Of a stretch of 64,000 bases of DNA, positions 1-10,925 are shown one piece after another. The stretch lies in assembly GCA_016110215.1 (NCBI GenBank), contig JADWQD010000008.1, positions 310,001 through 374,000 of the forward strand, given 5' to 3'. Both the position numbers and the translations under genes were made by a program. Below the pieces are notes generated by a model that was given only the letters and a program-made list of their open reading frames with translations, did not search any database and was not told the origin of the DNA. This DNA comes from Capronia americana. Its lineage: Eukaryota; Ascomycota; Eurotiomycetes; Chaetothyriales; Herpotrichiellaceae. Positions within the stretch are counted from its first letter, which is position 1. Each line of letters starts with the position of its first letter.

Positions 1-965
1 ACGTGAAGGCGGACAAGACACCAGACGCGGAATGGCGAGTGACGAGTTTGATGGAGGGCCTCGCTAATTAAGCGAGAGGGCGTCTTGGCAACGGCTCCTT
101 TGAACTTCGAGCTCGCGAACTCTTCATTCACGGTTTACAGCAGCCAATCATCCGGTCTGCATTTATGACGCGCCATGTGATGGAACGTAACCTTGAGTGC
201 GGATGGAGCTTCGGTTCCAGCTTAGACGGCGCAGGTGGGTGCCTGAAGCCTTTTCCCACCAGTGCATGGGTTGTCCCCCTTCTACAAAGACGCGAGCAAT
301 CGAATCGCTTACACCGAGAATTCTGGGCCTTCCTAATAATATATTGGGTGGCTGGCTGCTTGTCGGGGCCCTCTTAAACATGCAAGTCTCATTGAATTTA
401 CGACGAAGCCGCCTTCAATCGGTCGATGTTGACTCTCGTGGGATCTCGGCGACGTACTCTCTTCCACTACACTCGACAGCAAATCCTTCCCGGGAAGTTC
501 CAGGCGTGCCTGTCTCCCAGTCCATTGACGTTGTTTCTCCCTCCCTGCCAGTCCTGCTGGATCGCTGAGATCTCGCGCAAGGACACTCATTGGGCAAGGT
601 CGTGGGTCTCTCGGCCGTAAGCACATCAACGAGGCTGCACTCACCACAGCCTCGCGCATTATACCCTTTTGGTCGTTTTATCGAAGGTCCAGTCGTTGTT
701 GGTGAGTAGGAACATTTCTCTCGGCTCTTACGTCCTTAATCAGTTGAGCTACGGAGAGATTAATAGCAGGACGCCGATATCACTAGGTTCCCAGCACCCA
801 AATATAAGCATTGGGACGTGGAACATATGGCACTGAGACTTTGTATATGATATGATATGCTATTGGAGCGGGATTACAAAGGAAAGATTCTCAGGCTAAA
901 CCTCGCTGTTATCAGAACCTCCTGGCTTTGCAATCACACCTCTCTTTGCGAAAAATTGGTTCGAA
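1..965. other. Intergenic, no gene recognised
   Basis: Only short open frames that overlap one another on both strands are present, none with a recognisable domain or splice pattern. The 3' part is presumably the promoter and 5' leader of the carotenoid oxygenase gene. A neighbouring gene may lie beyond the window edge, but nothing here shows its end. Confidence 0.5.
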
Positions 966-2728
966 ATGGGTGACGCAGGATCAATAGCTGGCGAGAGGCC
1001 TCCTCCAGACTTACATTACAACGATTGGCCAAACACACTGGGAGTACGGATAATCCTGCATCGAATTTAGGTCTCAGCTAATCCCGATATTGGCAGTTCG
1101 ATACACACTACGAAGAAAGGACCCCAGTCGAGTTAAAAGTTGAGGGAGATATCCCAGCGTATGCGGCGGGTATTCTGTTCCGCACTGGTCTAGGGCCCAG
1201 GACAATCCGCACGTCGAAAGATACGGAGTTCAAAGTCAACCACTGGTTTGACAATTTCTCTCAAGTTCACCGCTTCCAGATCCACCAGCCAAAGCCAGGC
1301 GCCCAGATTCGGGTCACTTACAACTCGCGCTTGACCAGCGACGGACTCATTGAAAAGATCAGGAAGACTGGCAGACTTGATGGATTTACGTTTGCGGCAC
1401 GATATGATCCGTGCAAGTCGTTCTTCCAGAAGATGCAAGCTGTCTTCCAGCCAGCACAGCCCGAGCCAAAAGCGAACGAGGTCAATGTTGGCGTGACAAT
1501 GTCGGCCAATTTCCCCGGCCTGTCAAGATACGGGCACACTGCCGAGCGTCCTCACGACGCTAGAGACGGGATGACTCTTTGCAACAAAACTGACGCGAAC
1601 ATGCTGCAATTCCTCGACCCGGAATCCCTCGAACCGATTGGGGTCGCGCATCAAGTAAATCTTCATCCCGAGCTCAAAGGCGTCGGCAGCGGTGCGCATG
1701 CAAAGTCGGATCCAGCCACTGGAGATGTTTTCAACTACAACCTCGATTTTGGTCGGACAGGAACGTATCGAATATGGCGTGCTTCTGCGTCGACTGGCAA
1801 GACCTCGATTTTGGCGACCTTCCAACACGCTCCTGCATACATCCACTCTCTTTTCTTGACGGAAAACTATGTCGTCTTGTGTGTTTGGAATTCACACTAC
1901 AAAGCTGGAGGCGCCTCGATCCTCTGGACACGCAATCTGCTGGATGCGATGGCTTGGGATGGCAAGCGGTCGGCTACCTGGTTTGTGGTCGACAAGAAGT
2001 CGCCGGAAGAGGGCGGTAAGGGCGTCATTGCTACTTACGAGTCCAAAGCATTCTTCTCCTTCCACAGCATCAATGCCTACGAGGTGCCTTCCACCACTCG
2101 GCAAGGGGCGGTCGACGTTGTTTGCGACCTGGCAGCGTATGAAAACATGGACATCCTTCACCACTTCTACCTGGACAACATCATCAGCGACCTTCCTCAA
2201 GCACATGCTGCGAAGAAGTCTATGCCATCCACAGCGGTACCAAACTATCGACGATACCTGCTGCCAGATATTCCCTCCAGACCGAGAGCCAAATCTATGC
2301 AAGCTATTCTGGATTTCGAGAGCAGCAAGACGGATGCGTTCGAACTTCCAATAATCAATCCCAAAAAGGTCACCAAGAAGCATCGTTACATGTATGGCAT
2401 AGCGGATACTGGAAAATCTACATTTGTGGACGGCCTGGTCAAGTACGATGCAGAAACACATACCACGCTCCGATGGAGTGTTCATGGCCAAAGTCCTGGA
2501 GAGCCTATATTCGTCCCAGATCCCCAGTCCGAGGAGGAAGATGGCGGCGTGCTCTTGTCTGTCGTGCTCGACGGGCCCGGGGGGAAGAGCTATCTACTTG
2601 TACTTGACGCGAAGACCATGATAGAAGTCGGAAGGGCACATGTTGACGGGGTGATTGGATTTGGCTTCCATGGTTTGCATGTGAGTTCGAGTACACCAGT
2701 CGGCCCCCATAATGGTTTGCATTTGTGA
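966..2728 (+). CDS. Carotenoid oxygenase (RPE65/CCD family), CAO-2/CarT-like
   Basis: Non-haem Fe(II) dioxygenase that cleaves a double bond of a carotenoid or related polyene. Model: exons 966-1043 and 1097-2728, 569 aa. The intron 1044-1096 is GT-AG, phase 0, with a CTAAT-like branch. The first exon encodes a start MGDAGSIAGERPPPD followed by the YNDWPN motif typical of fungal torulene-type oxygenases, and the next exon continues directly with FDTHYEERTP. Four His expected to hold the iron are visible near residues 227 (AHAKSDP), 276 (IHSLFLTE), 349 (FHSINAYE) and 551 (FHGLH). The reading frame stays open across the 5' part of exon 2, so starting at the in-frame TTG at 1331 would cut about 100 essential residues. 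The C-terminus is uncertain: a donor-like GTGAGT at 2681 could splice to about 2754 and replace the last residues. No opsin or carotenoid synthesis gene lies nearby. Family is sure; substrate is inferred. Confidence 0.88.
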
Positions 2729-3299
2729 GGCATTGGGAGAGGGAGGGTGTCAGTCTTCGGAGCCAGTCTAAATTTAACCGCATGCTTCTACGCATCTGTA
2801 TTGAACCCGCGCACGCTCTGTAGAAACCGACACTGCCTTTCTTAACCACTCTCGCCTCGAACCACGTGCCCCACCTGAGTGGCTGGACGGATGTATTTCC
2901 CGAAGCGCCAGCAGCCGAGGTTGTGGCGCCGGGATTTTGTTGCGGGAGGCTGGTGGAGTGCATGACGTTTGGAGCTAAGTAATTGTGGCTGGCAACCCTT
3001 GACGTATGGCCTGTTGCTGGAGAGCTTCTTCGCTGGCTCAGGCACGCACACGCCGGTTGTCATTCTTCCCTACATCACAGCTTTGTCCTTCTTTCACTGG
3101 GCGCTGACTTGTCCTTCACTGGTGACAACTGTACGTCACTGTCGCGTCGCCTGTTTCGTTCTCATGGGCGAGAGCTAGCCTCAGCCGATTCCTTCCCATT
3201 TCTGTTTCCTCACGCAGTCCCTCACAGCACTTTCCGCGACAACTGAATTGCGCCCACTGACATCGACACGCGACCACCATTTGACCGTCAGTACGCATC
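2729..3299. other. Intergenic, promoter/leader of the elongase gene
   Basis: Holds the 3' flank of the oxygenase gene and a pyrimidine-rich leader before the elongase start. Small open frames here have no supporting features. Confidence 0.5.
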
Positions 3300-6020
3300 A
3301 TGTCAGCCTCGAGCCTGGTTGACTGGCTCGGCCTAAGCGATACCTCACCCCAGGTCAAGCTAGTCGCCTTACCACCTTCATATTTCAAGTTTCCTCCCGT
3401 GTCAGAACCGGCCACAGTACCGCCTCCAACAGCAGATTACAATGAGCCCACCCTTGCGCACCCGTTCACGGTACCCACCAACATCTACAATGACCTCCTC
3501 AAGCCGCAAGTTCCCATCACGGTCGCGCTGGTGTACATGTCGTTGGTTTTTGTGCTGAATCAGGTCAATGCCAGCCGCGGGAACAAACCATGGGCAATTA
3601 GCAGAACACGCTTCTTCAAATTGCTGGTCATCCTCCACAATATCTTCTTGGCGGTATATTCAGCGTGGACTTGTGTGGGCATGGTCAATGCCTTGCACCA
3701 GTCACTGCCATCGTTGAGGGAAGATTGGAGCGTTTCAACAACGGTGGACACACTGTGCAAGCTGCACGGGCCTCGCGGAGCTGGAAATGCTGCGACATAC
3801 AATGCGACTACCAGCGCATGGACAATGACAAACCATTTGTTCCATCTGGCTGCGGACGGGCTTGGACCTGAGACGACCGATGCTGGCCGGATCTGGAACG
3901 AGGGATTAGCCTTCTACGGCTGGTTCTTCTACGTCTCAAAGTTCTACGAGGTTGTGGACACAATGATTATCCTGGCAAAGGGAAAGAAGAGCAGTCTCTT
4001 GCAGACATACCATCATGCCGGTGCCATGCTGTGTATGTGGGCCGGTATTAGATACATGTCTCCACCCATCTGGATGTTCGTCCTGGTCAACTCCGGCATT
4101 CATGCGATCATGGTAAGTTGACGGAGAAGGGGAGTGTTCGACAGCGCTAACATAATTATCTAGTACACATTCTATCTCCTCTCGGCTCTCGGATTCAAAG
4201 TACCCAAGTGGTTCAAGCAGACCTTGACGACCCTCCAAATCACGCAGTTCGTCGTCGGAGCGAGCTACGCCTTCCTACACCTCTTCGTTGCTTACCAGAT
4301 CCCGGTCAAAGTGCCCTACCTTTACCACCTCGGTGGAGTCGCCTCAAAGGTCGTCTCAGAAGCTCCAACCGAGATCACCTCCAGCGTCGCCTCGGCAGTC
4401 TCCACAGCTGCGAATTATGGTGCTTGGTTGAAAAAGGCCGTTCTCCGGGGCGCAGGCTACGAAGGTCTCGCAGAAAACGTCCTAAACGAGCAAGGCAAAC
4501 CATTTGGAGTCGACGCCGTCCACATTGTGGAGGATGCGGTCAGAAGAGAAGAGACACGCTACAGAGACGAGCTCCAATGGGTTCATTGTCTTGACACCAG
4601 TGGGCAAGTCTTCGCCATCCTCTTGAACTGCGTTTACCTTCTGCCTCTTACCTGGCTGTTCCTGCAATTTTTCATCCAGTCATACATTAAGCAAGCCGAG
4701 CGGAGACGAAGTCGATCCGCAAGCGATGCTGCCGTGACTGCTCGAAACAGCTTCCTTGACGCTTCAAAGGGTGTGTCAAGACGTCTAAGTCAGGCGTTCC
4801 AAGAGATGCACGATGTATCCGAGGACATTGGGGATGACACTGTGTTTGTGGACGGTGAAGAAATCAGGAGAGAAATGAGGGAGGCGGCCGAACAAGCCAA
4901 GAGCGCAATTAGGCGAGGTGAAGACAAAGTGAAATCGTCAGTCAAGAACAGCGGTGTCAGCCCAGAAACCGTAAAGCAGGAATTCCACCGTGACATGGAA
5001 GCAGCCAGGAAGACTCTCCAAGATACCGCCGACAAAGTGAAGAATGCAGCTGCCACGGCCGGAGATGCGGAGACGAGGGAGAAGATCACCGCAAAGGCAC
5101 AGTCTTTGAAAGATAGCGCCGCCGATGCCGTGGAGCAGGTTGTGGAGAACCTCAAGTCTATGGCCGGAAGTGCACGGGAGCAAGCTGAGCCCGCCGTTAA
5201 CTACGCTTCAGAGAAAGCTAAAGAGTTGAAAGACCAAGGCGAACCCACGGTCAATGCAGCAGCTGACAAGGCCGCCGAACTGAAGGATCGGGCCGTCGAG
5301 ACAGCCAAGAACGCTGCAGACGTAGCAAAAGAATCCGCACCGAAGTCGATTAAGAAGGCAAATGAGTCAGCGCAGCAGGCAAGTGTGTCGGCAAAGAAAA
5401 CTGCACAGAATGCAGCGGATCGAGTGAAAGAGTCGGCACCAACAACAGCCGATGAGGTAAAAATCAAAGCACAGAAGGCAGGCGACGCAGCGGAAGATGC
5501 CGCCCAGAATGCCGAGGAAGCAGCAGAAGTTACCGTTGAATCGGCTTCGAGCAAAGCAAAAGACCTGTCCAGGGAGATTCAGGATAACCTGGAAAAGGGC
5601 ACCTCATCGGGCGAGGGAGAACAGTCCGAAGTCGACAAGTTCACATCACAAGACCAAGAGTCGAGTACAACTTCGGAAACGAGATCCCCAAACGGAAATG
5701 GCACAGGCGCCGACGAGGTGTCCGGATCGAGTCAGAGTGGGGTGAAGACCAACGAGAGCGAACAGACGAAGGCAGAGAAGAAAGAAGAAGACCAGATCAT
5801 TGACGAGAGTCAGGTCGTTAGGGATGAGGACGTCGATACGAAGACTCAAACTAATGGCGAGGGCAGTGGCGATGCAGAGGAACCCACACCAACCTCGGCG
5901 GAAGGGGCAGGGACGGGTGATAAGCCAAGCTTTGCAGATATGTTGAAGAACAACGATGGCGATGAGGGAAAAGGCGACAAGGATGGAGAGGATAAGGACA
6001 GAGAAGGATGGGGGATCTGA
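3300..6020 (+). CDS. ELO-family fatty-acid elongase with long LEA-like C-terminal tail
   Basis: ER 3-ketoacyl-CoA synthase (condensing enzyme) of the ELO/GNS1 family. Model: exons 3300-4112 and 4164-6020, 889 aa; the intron 4113-4163 is GTAAGT...CTAAC...TAG, phase 0. The core has KFYEVVDT at 214-221 and the histidine box QTYHHAG at 235-241, where Gln replaces the first His as in many PUFA-type elongases. Several membrane helices follow. An approximately 80-residue hydrophilic loop precedes the last helix (about 420-443). The remaining ~440 residues are not elongase. Residues ~505-760 are Ala/Lys/Glu-rich with an apparent 11-residue helical pattern (for example AADKAAELKDRAVETAKNAA), resembling group 3 LEA or apolipoprotein helices. 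This is followed by an acidic Ser/Glu/Asp-rich end. A normal ELO is about 270-350 aa. The tail is in the same exon and frame as the last helix, so fusion is direct in the genome. Substrate chain length is not readable. Confidence 0.9.
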
Positions 6021-6727
6021 GACCGAAAAGTGAGCAGATGAAAATTTCATGCTCGCGCGCCAGGCAAGGAATTTTCTTACGGGAGAAGTAAGACTGATGC
6101 ATGCATTTCTGGGCTTTGCGCACACAATGGAAGATACTACAAGGCAGCAAAGAGCATGGCGCTCCGCAGCCAGGGTTGATGGGATCATCTGAGCGTGTGA
6201 GCGATTTACGTATCCCGGATCTCCCGTGCAGGCCTCAAGGCGTTGGGAACAGCAGGCTGAGATAGATACAGTACTGTGACAGTTCGGAGACCTCACAGTA
6301 GTAGGAACCAAGAGGGGATTAATGCTTAATCAATGATTCCAGTGCCTCAGAGCTTCGTTCAACTGTTCCTATGGTCATGTTGCGGTTCCTTCTGTATGCG
6401 AAATCTGTTGCACAGTACCTGCACCCCACCCGTTTCTTGCATCCCTCGCCGTTCCAGTCCCCAAGATGCGTGTCGATGAGACGCCTGAGTGCTCGTATGT
6501 TTGCGACCCATCGCTTCGTGGACTATCGATTGGATTCTACCGCCAGTTCGGCGGCTCCTCCGGCTCCTGCCCGTCCACACGGGGCGAGTCTTGGGACCGA
6601 CGCCACAATGCCACCCTGGCTCTTCGGAGGGACGACCTAGAGATACTTTGTCTCCGAGGAAAGGTACGGTTTCCTCGGTGTGGTCAGTTCACCTCCTCGT
6701 ACGACAGGTGGAAATCCGATCATCCGA
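6021..6727. other. Convergent intergenic region
   Basis: Lies between the 3' ends of the elongase (+) and sideroflexin (-) genes. Several overlapping short frames occur on both strands without domains. I take it as the two 3' flanks. Confidence 0.5.
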
Positions 6728-7910
6728 TCAAATACCACGGTTGAACTCAACCAGTCCGCCTTCTCCACCCTTGTCCCAGAATTCCTTCTCCAACGTATGC
6801 GCGCTGACAGCCTGCCTCTGGGGGAAAGCCGCTAACGCCAAGGGTAGGGCGAAGATACTGGTGGTCAGGATCAGTCCCAGGTTCACGGGCAAGACCATCC
6901 TCGGCCTCTGCTTCATCCACTCGGTCTTTTGTAGCCGGACTAAGATCAAGGGCGGGATGACCATGATCGGCGTGGCATTCAACACCCGTGAGATGGCCGT
7001 CTCTCCTACGGCCAACAATGCCGCCTTGCGTGATTTGCCCAGACTTGCGACCTCCTTGCCTGTCTTTTCGCGCTCCGCTTTCTCCGCCTCCGACTGAACA
7101 GGGAATATGTCGATTCCGCGACGGATCTCCTCGCCGCGCATGAGGAAGACGTTCAGGGCGCCAGCGGATGCGACTGCTGCAAAGGGCACGAGGCGGCCGA
7201 GGATGAGTTTTGTGTTTGGCGAGACTCGCTTCAGGCGGGGAACGAGGGAGTTGAGACCCACGGCGACGGAGCAGGATGCCGAGACGGCTAATAAGTAGGA
7301 CTTGACCAGTGTCGAGGTGGAGAGGGGGGACGATTTATTCGCGTTCGCCGAGTTGATGGCCACATTGAGGGACTGGTTTATCACCTGCCACGCCACCGTG
7401 CCGGTGGTAGTCATGTTCGGCGTGAGCATCCCCGCAGTGACGATCAGGTTGGAGATAACGAAGCAAGACATGCGAAAAGGGAGGAAGACCGGTTCGCCTG
7501 TGTCAGGGTGCAACGTCGAGTCGACAATTTTCTTCGCTTCCCATATCTCAGGTGTCATAACTTTTGCTTGTCCCGTCTTGTAGGAAGTCACTAGCTTCTT
7601 TGCATTCTCGAGGCCGGAGGAGGAGACGAAGAGCGTCCTAGTAGGCCACACACATTAGCATCGAGCCGGCCAATGAATATGCTTCGGGTGTATATGCTCT
7701 GTGCTATGGTCTGTTGCGCTGTACCTTCAGCGCCATTTTGAGGCGCGTTTAGTCTTCAGCCAGAGCTCTCGGTGTCAGATCGCGAAATAGTTTTGTTCTT
7801 CCTCACCTCGGATCTGCGATCTGCGCTGACTGCTTAACACGGCCCCAGTACGAGGAGAGGTCATATTGAGAAGCCGGGAGGTCTCGACTCCCAGGAAGTG
7901 AGGCCGACAT
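6728..7910 (-). CDS. fsf1: Sideroflexin (mitochondrial serine/amino-acid carrier)
   Basis: Multi-pass mitochondrial inner-membrane carrier; animal members import serine for one-carbon metabolism. Model on the minus strand: exon 1 7910-7807, exon 2 7637-6728, 337 aa, the usual family length. The first exon starts MSASLPGSRDLPASQYDLSS and ends after QIADP; its donor is AG/GTGAGG. The 169-bp intron 7638-7806 ends CTAG, and the split Arg codon (AG/G) leads into TLFVSSSGLENAKKL. Family signatures are clear: HPDTGEPVFLPFRMS, then a hydrophobic segment, NVAINSANANKS in the middle and a Pro-containing hydrophobic segment near the C-terminus. The ATG at 7651 lies only in the intron and would lose the conserved N-terminus. 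The gene points away from the deaminase gene across a 1.2-kb shared upstream region. Confidence 0.93.
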
Positions 7911-9086
7911 GTTGGCGCCGGCGCCAAAGCAGCCGCAGAGGGCTGTTCAACGATTGAAGGAAGCGAATCCTTACAGTAATGTATGGTGGCTTTGCTGGAA
8001 GCTAGAGAATGCTCGCCTGTGAGCTGTGGTTTTCGCCGGCGTCGAGGGCGGTCAATGGAGGGGTGATGGAGGAAGGTGTGCCGGATATTCAGCCTTGCCA
8101 CGACAAGCGAGCCAATGATTGAGGATTGATTTTCGCGCTCCCGTTGACAGAATCCTTGTGGGCGACAATTGGCCATATCAATCATATCCACAGCCACGAT
8201 CACTGCTGCTGATCACACTTGCTGGTCCAGGTTCCTGCGTCATTAGGCTGTGGATGAAACAGCAGACACAGGGACGATGCAGGCGGACAGTGAAGACCAT
8301 TTGCCATACAAGCGGCCGTGGACACCGTGAAGGGCTTCCTCGCTTGACACAACATTTCGCAGCTATCTTGTATATACTGGATCCTCAGAACCTTCCAGAC
8401 GCATAGTGTAAGTTCCTGTCACCACTGAAACTTTCACTCAGCAGCTGGGACATCGAGTCTTAAAGATCTTGTATATCACAACGATGTGTCTGTGATAATG
8501 GAGGTCATGCGTCTTTGTCATTGGAAACCTGGAGCAGCCCATCATTGCTTACAGCACAGGCTCATCAGAAATACTGTTAGGACTGATTAGTACAACTGAG
8601 ACGACCTTGTCCATCTGAGGAGAATCTTGTAGTCGAGGAGGATTGGCTCAACAAGGACAAACGCAGTCCGATATCGTGAACCCGGTCTCAGTAGGCATAC
8701 GATTTGGGTCGTTGCGGGTTATTTCTGTCTTTATGCACAGTGAGAACAACATTGTGTTTACATGCTACGTGCAGTGTCCTATCATGAGATGTCGAACTTT
8801 AGCATCGCTAATTCCCCCTTCCCCCCAGGTAATATCATGATTGTTTGTCTGACCTATTGTTACGCCTCAGTCCTGTTCAAACAAGCAAGGCAGACTCCTT
8901 AGATGCTCAGCCTCATCGTCAGCCTTGAAGGCCAGAAGCTGTAAAAGCAGCGTGCCAAGCTGTCGGGTCAATTTCTTCCGACAACGGATATTCACGCCCC
9001 TCCATCTATCACACGAGTCATTACCGCATAAGTCGTGAACCCCATCCAATTCTCGCACTGCTGGCCTGGTCTTAACGCTGCACACC
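7911..9086. other. Divergent upstream region between sideroflexin and deaminase genes
   Basis: About 1.2 kb containing both 5' flanks. I see no convincing coding exon, tRNA or repeat. Short frames near 8119-8406 and 8643-8840 have no recognisable content. Confidence 0.5.
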
Positions 9087-10925
9087 ATGGCCCCTAATGC
9101 AGATATGTCTGACGACGAGTCGATCGACTCGCAAGTCGAATGGGAACTTGACGAGGGCATCCCTCAGGTTGACGACCCATTCATTCAAAAATACATGGCA
9201 GGCCGGCAAGCCCTGATTGAGCAGGAAAAGAAGCAACGGCATGATCGAGCATTCAAGCAAGGCATGACACCCATGGCGAAGCAAGCTGCGAAGATTATGG
9301 CTTCAATTCGACGCAGAGAATTACAGTCAGTCTGGACGTCAGAGTTCGAAGATAGCCTTGCCGATAAGAATGGCGGCAATCTCTACCCGGGGATGATGTT
9401 CACTTTGGCACGCGATCGCATGGAGACTACCGACCTGTGGAAGATTATGGAAAAGATGCCCAAGGGTGCTTTACTACATGCTCATATGGACGCTATGATC
9501 GATATTGATTGGTTGGTCGATCAGGCTCTGGCCGAGAAGGGCTTTTGCATGCTTGCCCCAGAAGGTCTGAGCGACAAAGGCAAACGAACCACAGGTGCCC
9601 TACAGTTCAGGTACTATCCAGACGAAGAGATCAAAAAACAGAAAACCGCAGGGAGTATCTGGAATGCGGCATACAAAACGAACACGCCCATTCCCATCCG
9701 GGAAGCACAGCGGACTTTTCCTGATGATGAGACTACGTTTAAGAAATGGCTGATCAGCAGATGCACCGTCACCGCCGAAGAGTCGCTATGCCATCACCAC
9801 GGCCTAGATGCCATATGGAGGAAGTTCCAGAGCACGTTCCTAGTGATTACCTGGATGTTCACTTACGAACCCATTTTCCGCCGCGCAATACAAAGACTTC
9901 TTGGTCAACTAGCGGCCGATGGGATCACCTACGTGGACTTCAGAATTGCTTTCAAATTTGAATTCCGACTCCAAGGCCAGACGACAGGACAAATTGGCAA
10001 ATACGATGAGTTTTTCAAGGTGCTCGGTGAAGAGATTGACAAGTTCAAGCGGTCGGAAGCGGGCAAGAGCTTCATTGGTGCACGCATGATTTGGACGGTG
10101 GTCCGTAGGGACGACAATCGCATCCTCGCGGCTTCCATGAAAGAGTGCATCCGGATGAAGAAGAAATTCCCACGGTTAATTTGTGGCTTCGATTTCGTGG
10201 CACAGGAGGATCGAGGAAGGACATTGAAGGATCTTACACCGCTGGTGTTCTGGTTCAAGAAGAAGTGTGCCGAGGCGGGGGTGGATTTGCCATTCTTCTT
10301 CCATGCTGGCGAGTGCTTGGGCGATGGCGACAGTACAGACAACAATTTGTTTGACGCGGTCCTGTTGGGCACTCGACGCATTGGTCATGGTTATTCGCTC
10401 TACAAGCATCCCTTGCTCATCGATATGGTCAAGGAGAAGAAGATACTGGTCGAAAGTTGCCCGATATCGAACGAAATCTTGCGGTTGTCAAGCTCGATCC
10501 TCTCCCACTCCTTGCCGGCATTGCTCTCTCGAGGTGTTGCCGTATCGCTGAACAATGACGACCCTGCGATCTTGGGCCACGGGAAGAATGGATTGAGTCA
10601 CGATTTCTGGCAAGCATACATGGGGTTTGAGAATCTTGGTTTGGAGGGTCTGGCCACCGTGGCTGAGAACTCACTGAAATGGTGCGCAATCGAAGACCAG
10701 AAACCAGGGGAGTGGACCAAGGATATTGCGGACGGCTACCTAGGAAAGGGCACAAAGGCGAAGCTCCTGAGACAGTGGAGGGCCGAGTTCGAGCAGTGGT
10801 GCCAGTGGATTTTGATGGAGTATCCTTTAGAGGCCGAGGAAGAGGATGGCGAGGATGAAGACGAAGACGAGTCCGAGGAGGATGAGGATGATGAAGATGA
10901 CGAGGACGAAGAGGACGATGAATGA
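9087..10925 (+). CDS. Adenosine deaminase-related protein (CECR1/ADGF-type)
   Basis: Metal-dependent deaminase of the adenosine/AMP deaminase superfamily, probably converting adenosine to inosine. Single exon, 612 aa; the start sits in a good context (CACCATGGCC). Zinc ligands and catalytic residues are visible in order: HAH near residue 130 (KGALLHAHMDAM), FFFHAGE near 405, GHGYS near 433 and SLNNDDP near 489. Unlike animal ADGF/ADA2, which are secreted, this protein begins with an acidic hydrophilic stretch and has no signal peptide, so it is likely cytosolic or nuclear. The last ~35 residues are almost only Glu and Asp. The acid tail is real coding sequence in frame, not a shifted end. Exact substrate cannot be told from sequence. 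Confidence 0.9.
   Translation: MAPNADMSDDESIDSQVEWELDEGIPQVDDPFIQKYMAGRQALIEQEKKQRHDRAFKQGMTPMAKQAAKIMASIRRRELQSVWTSEFEDSLADKNGGNLYPGMMFTLARDRMETTDLWKIMEKMPKGALLHAHMDAMIDIDWLVDQALAEKGFCMLAPEGLSDKGKRTTGALQFRYYPDEEIKKQKTAGSIWNAAYKTNTPIPIREAQRTFPDDETTFKKWLISRCTVTAEESLCHHHGLDAIWRKFQSTFLVITWMFTYEPIFRRAIQRLLGQLAADGITYVDFRIAFKFEFRLQGQTTGQIGKYDEFFKVLGEEIDKFKRSEAGKSFIGARMIWTVVRRDDNRILAASMKECIRMKKKFPRLICGFDFVAQEDRGRTLKDLTPLVFWFKKKCAEAGVDLPFFFHAGECLGDGDSTDNNLFDAVLLGTRRIGHGYSLYKHPLLIDMVKEKKILVESCPISNEILRLSSSILSHSLPALLSRGVAVSLNNDDPAILGHGKNGLSHDFWQAYMGFENLGLEGLATVAENSLKWCAIEDQKPGEWTKDIADGYLGKGTKAKLLRQWRAEFEQWCQWILMEYPLEAEEEDGEDEDEDESEEDEDDEDDEDEEDDE

Noticed and set aside
3300..6020. Elongase and tail as two separate genes
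   Set aside because: The same exon and frame run through the last membrane helix into the tail with no stop or promoter-like gap.
966..6020. Carotenoid oxygenase plus elongase as a biosynthetic cluster
   Set aside because: No phytoene synthase, desaturase or opsin gene is near, and elongases do not act on carotenoids; adjacency alone is not evidence.
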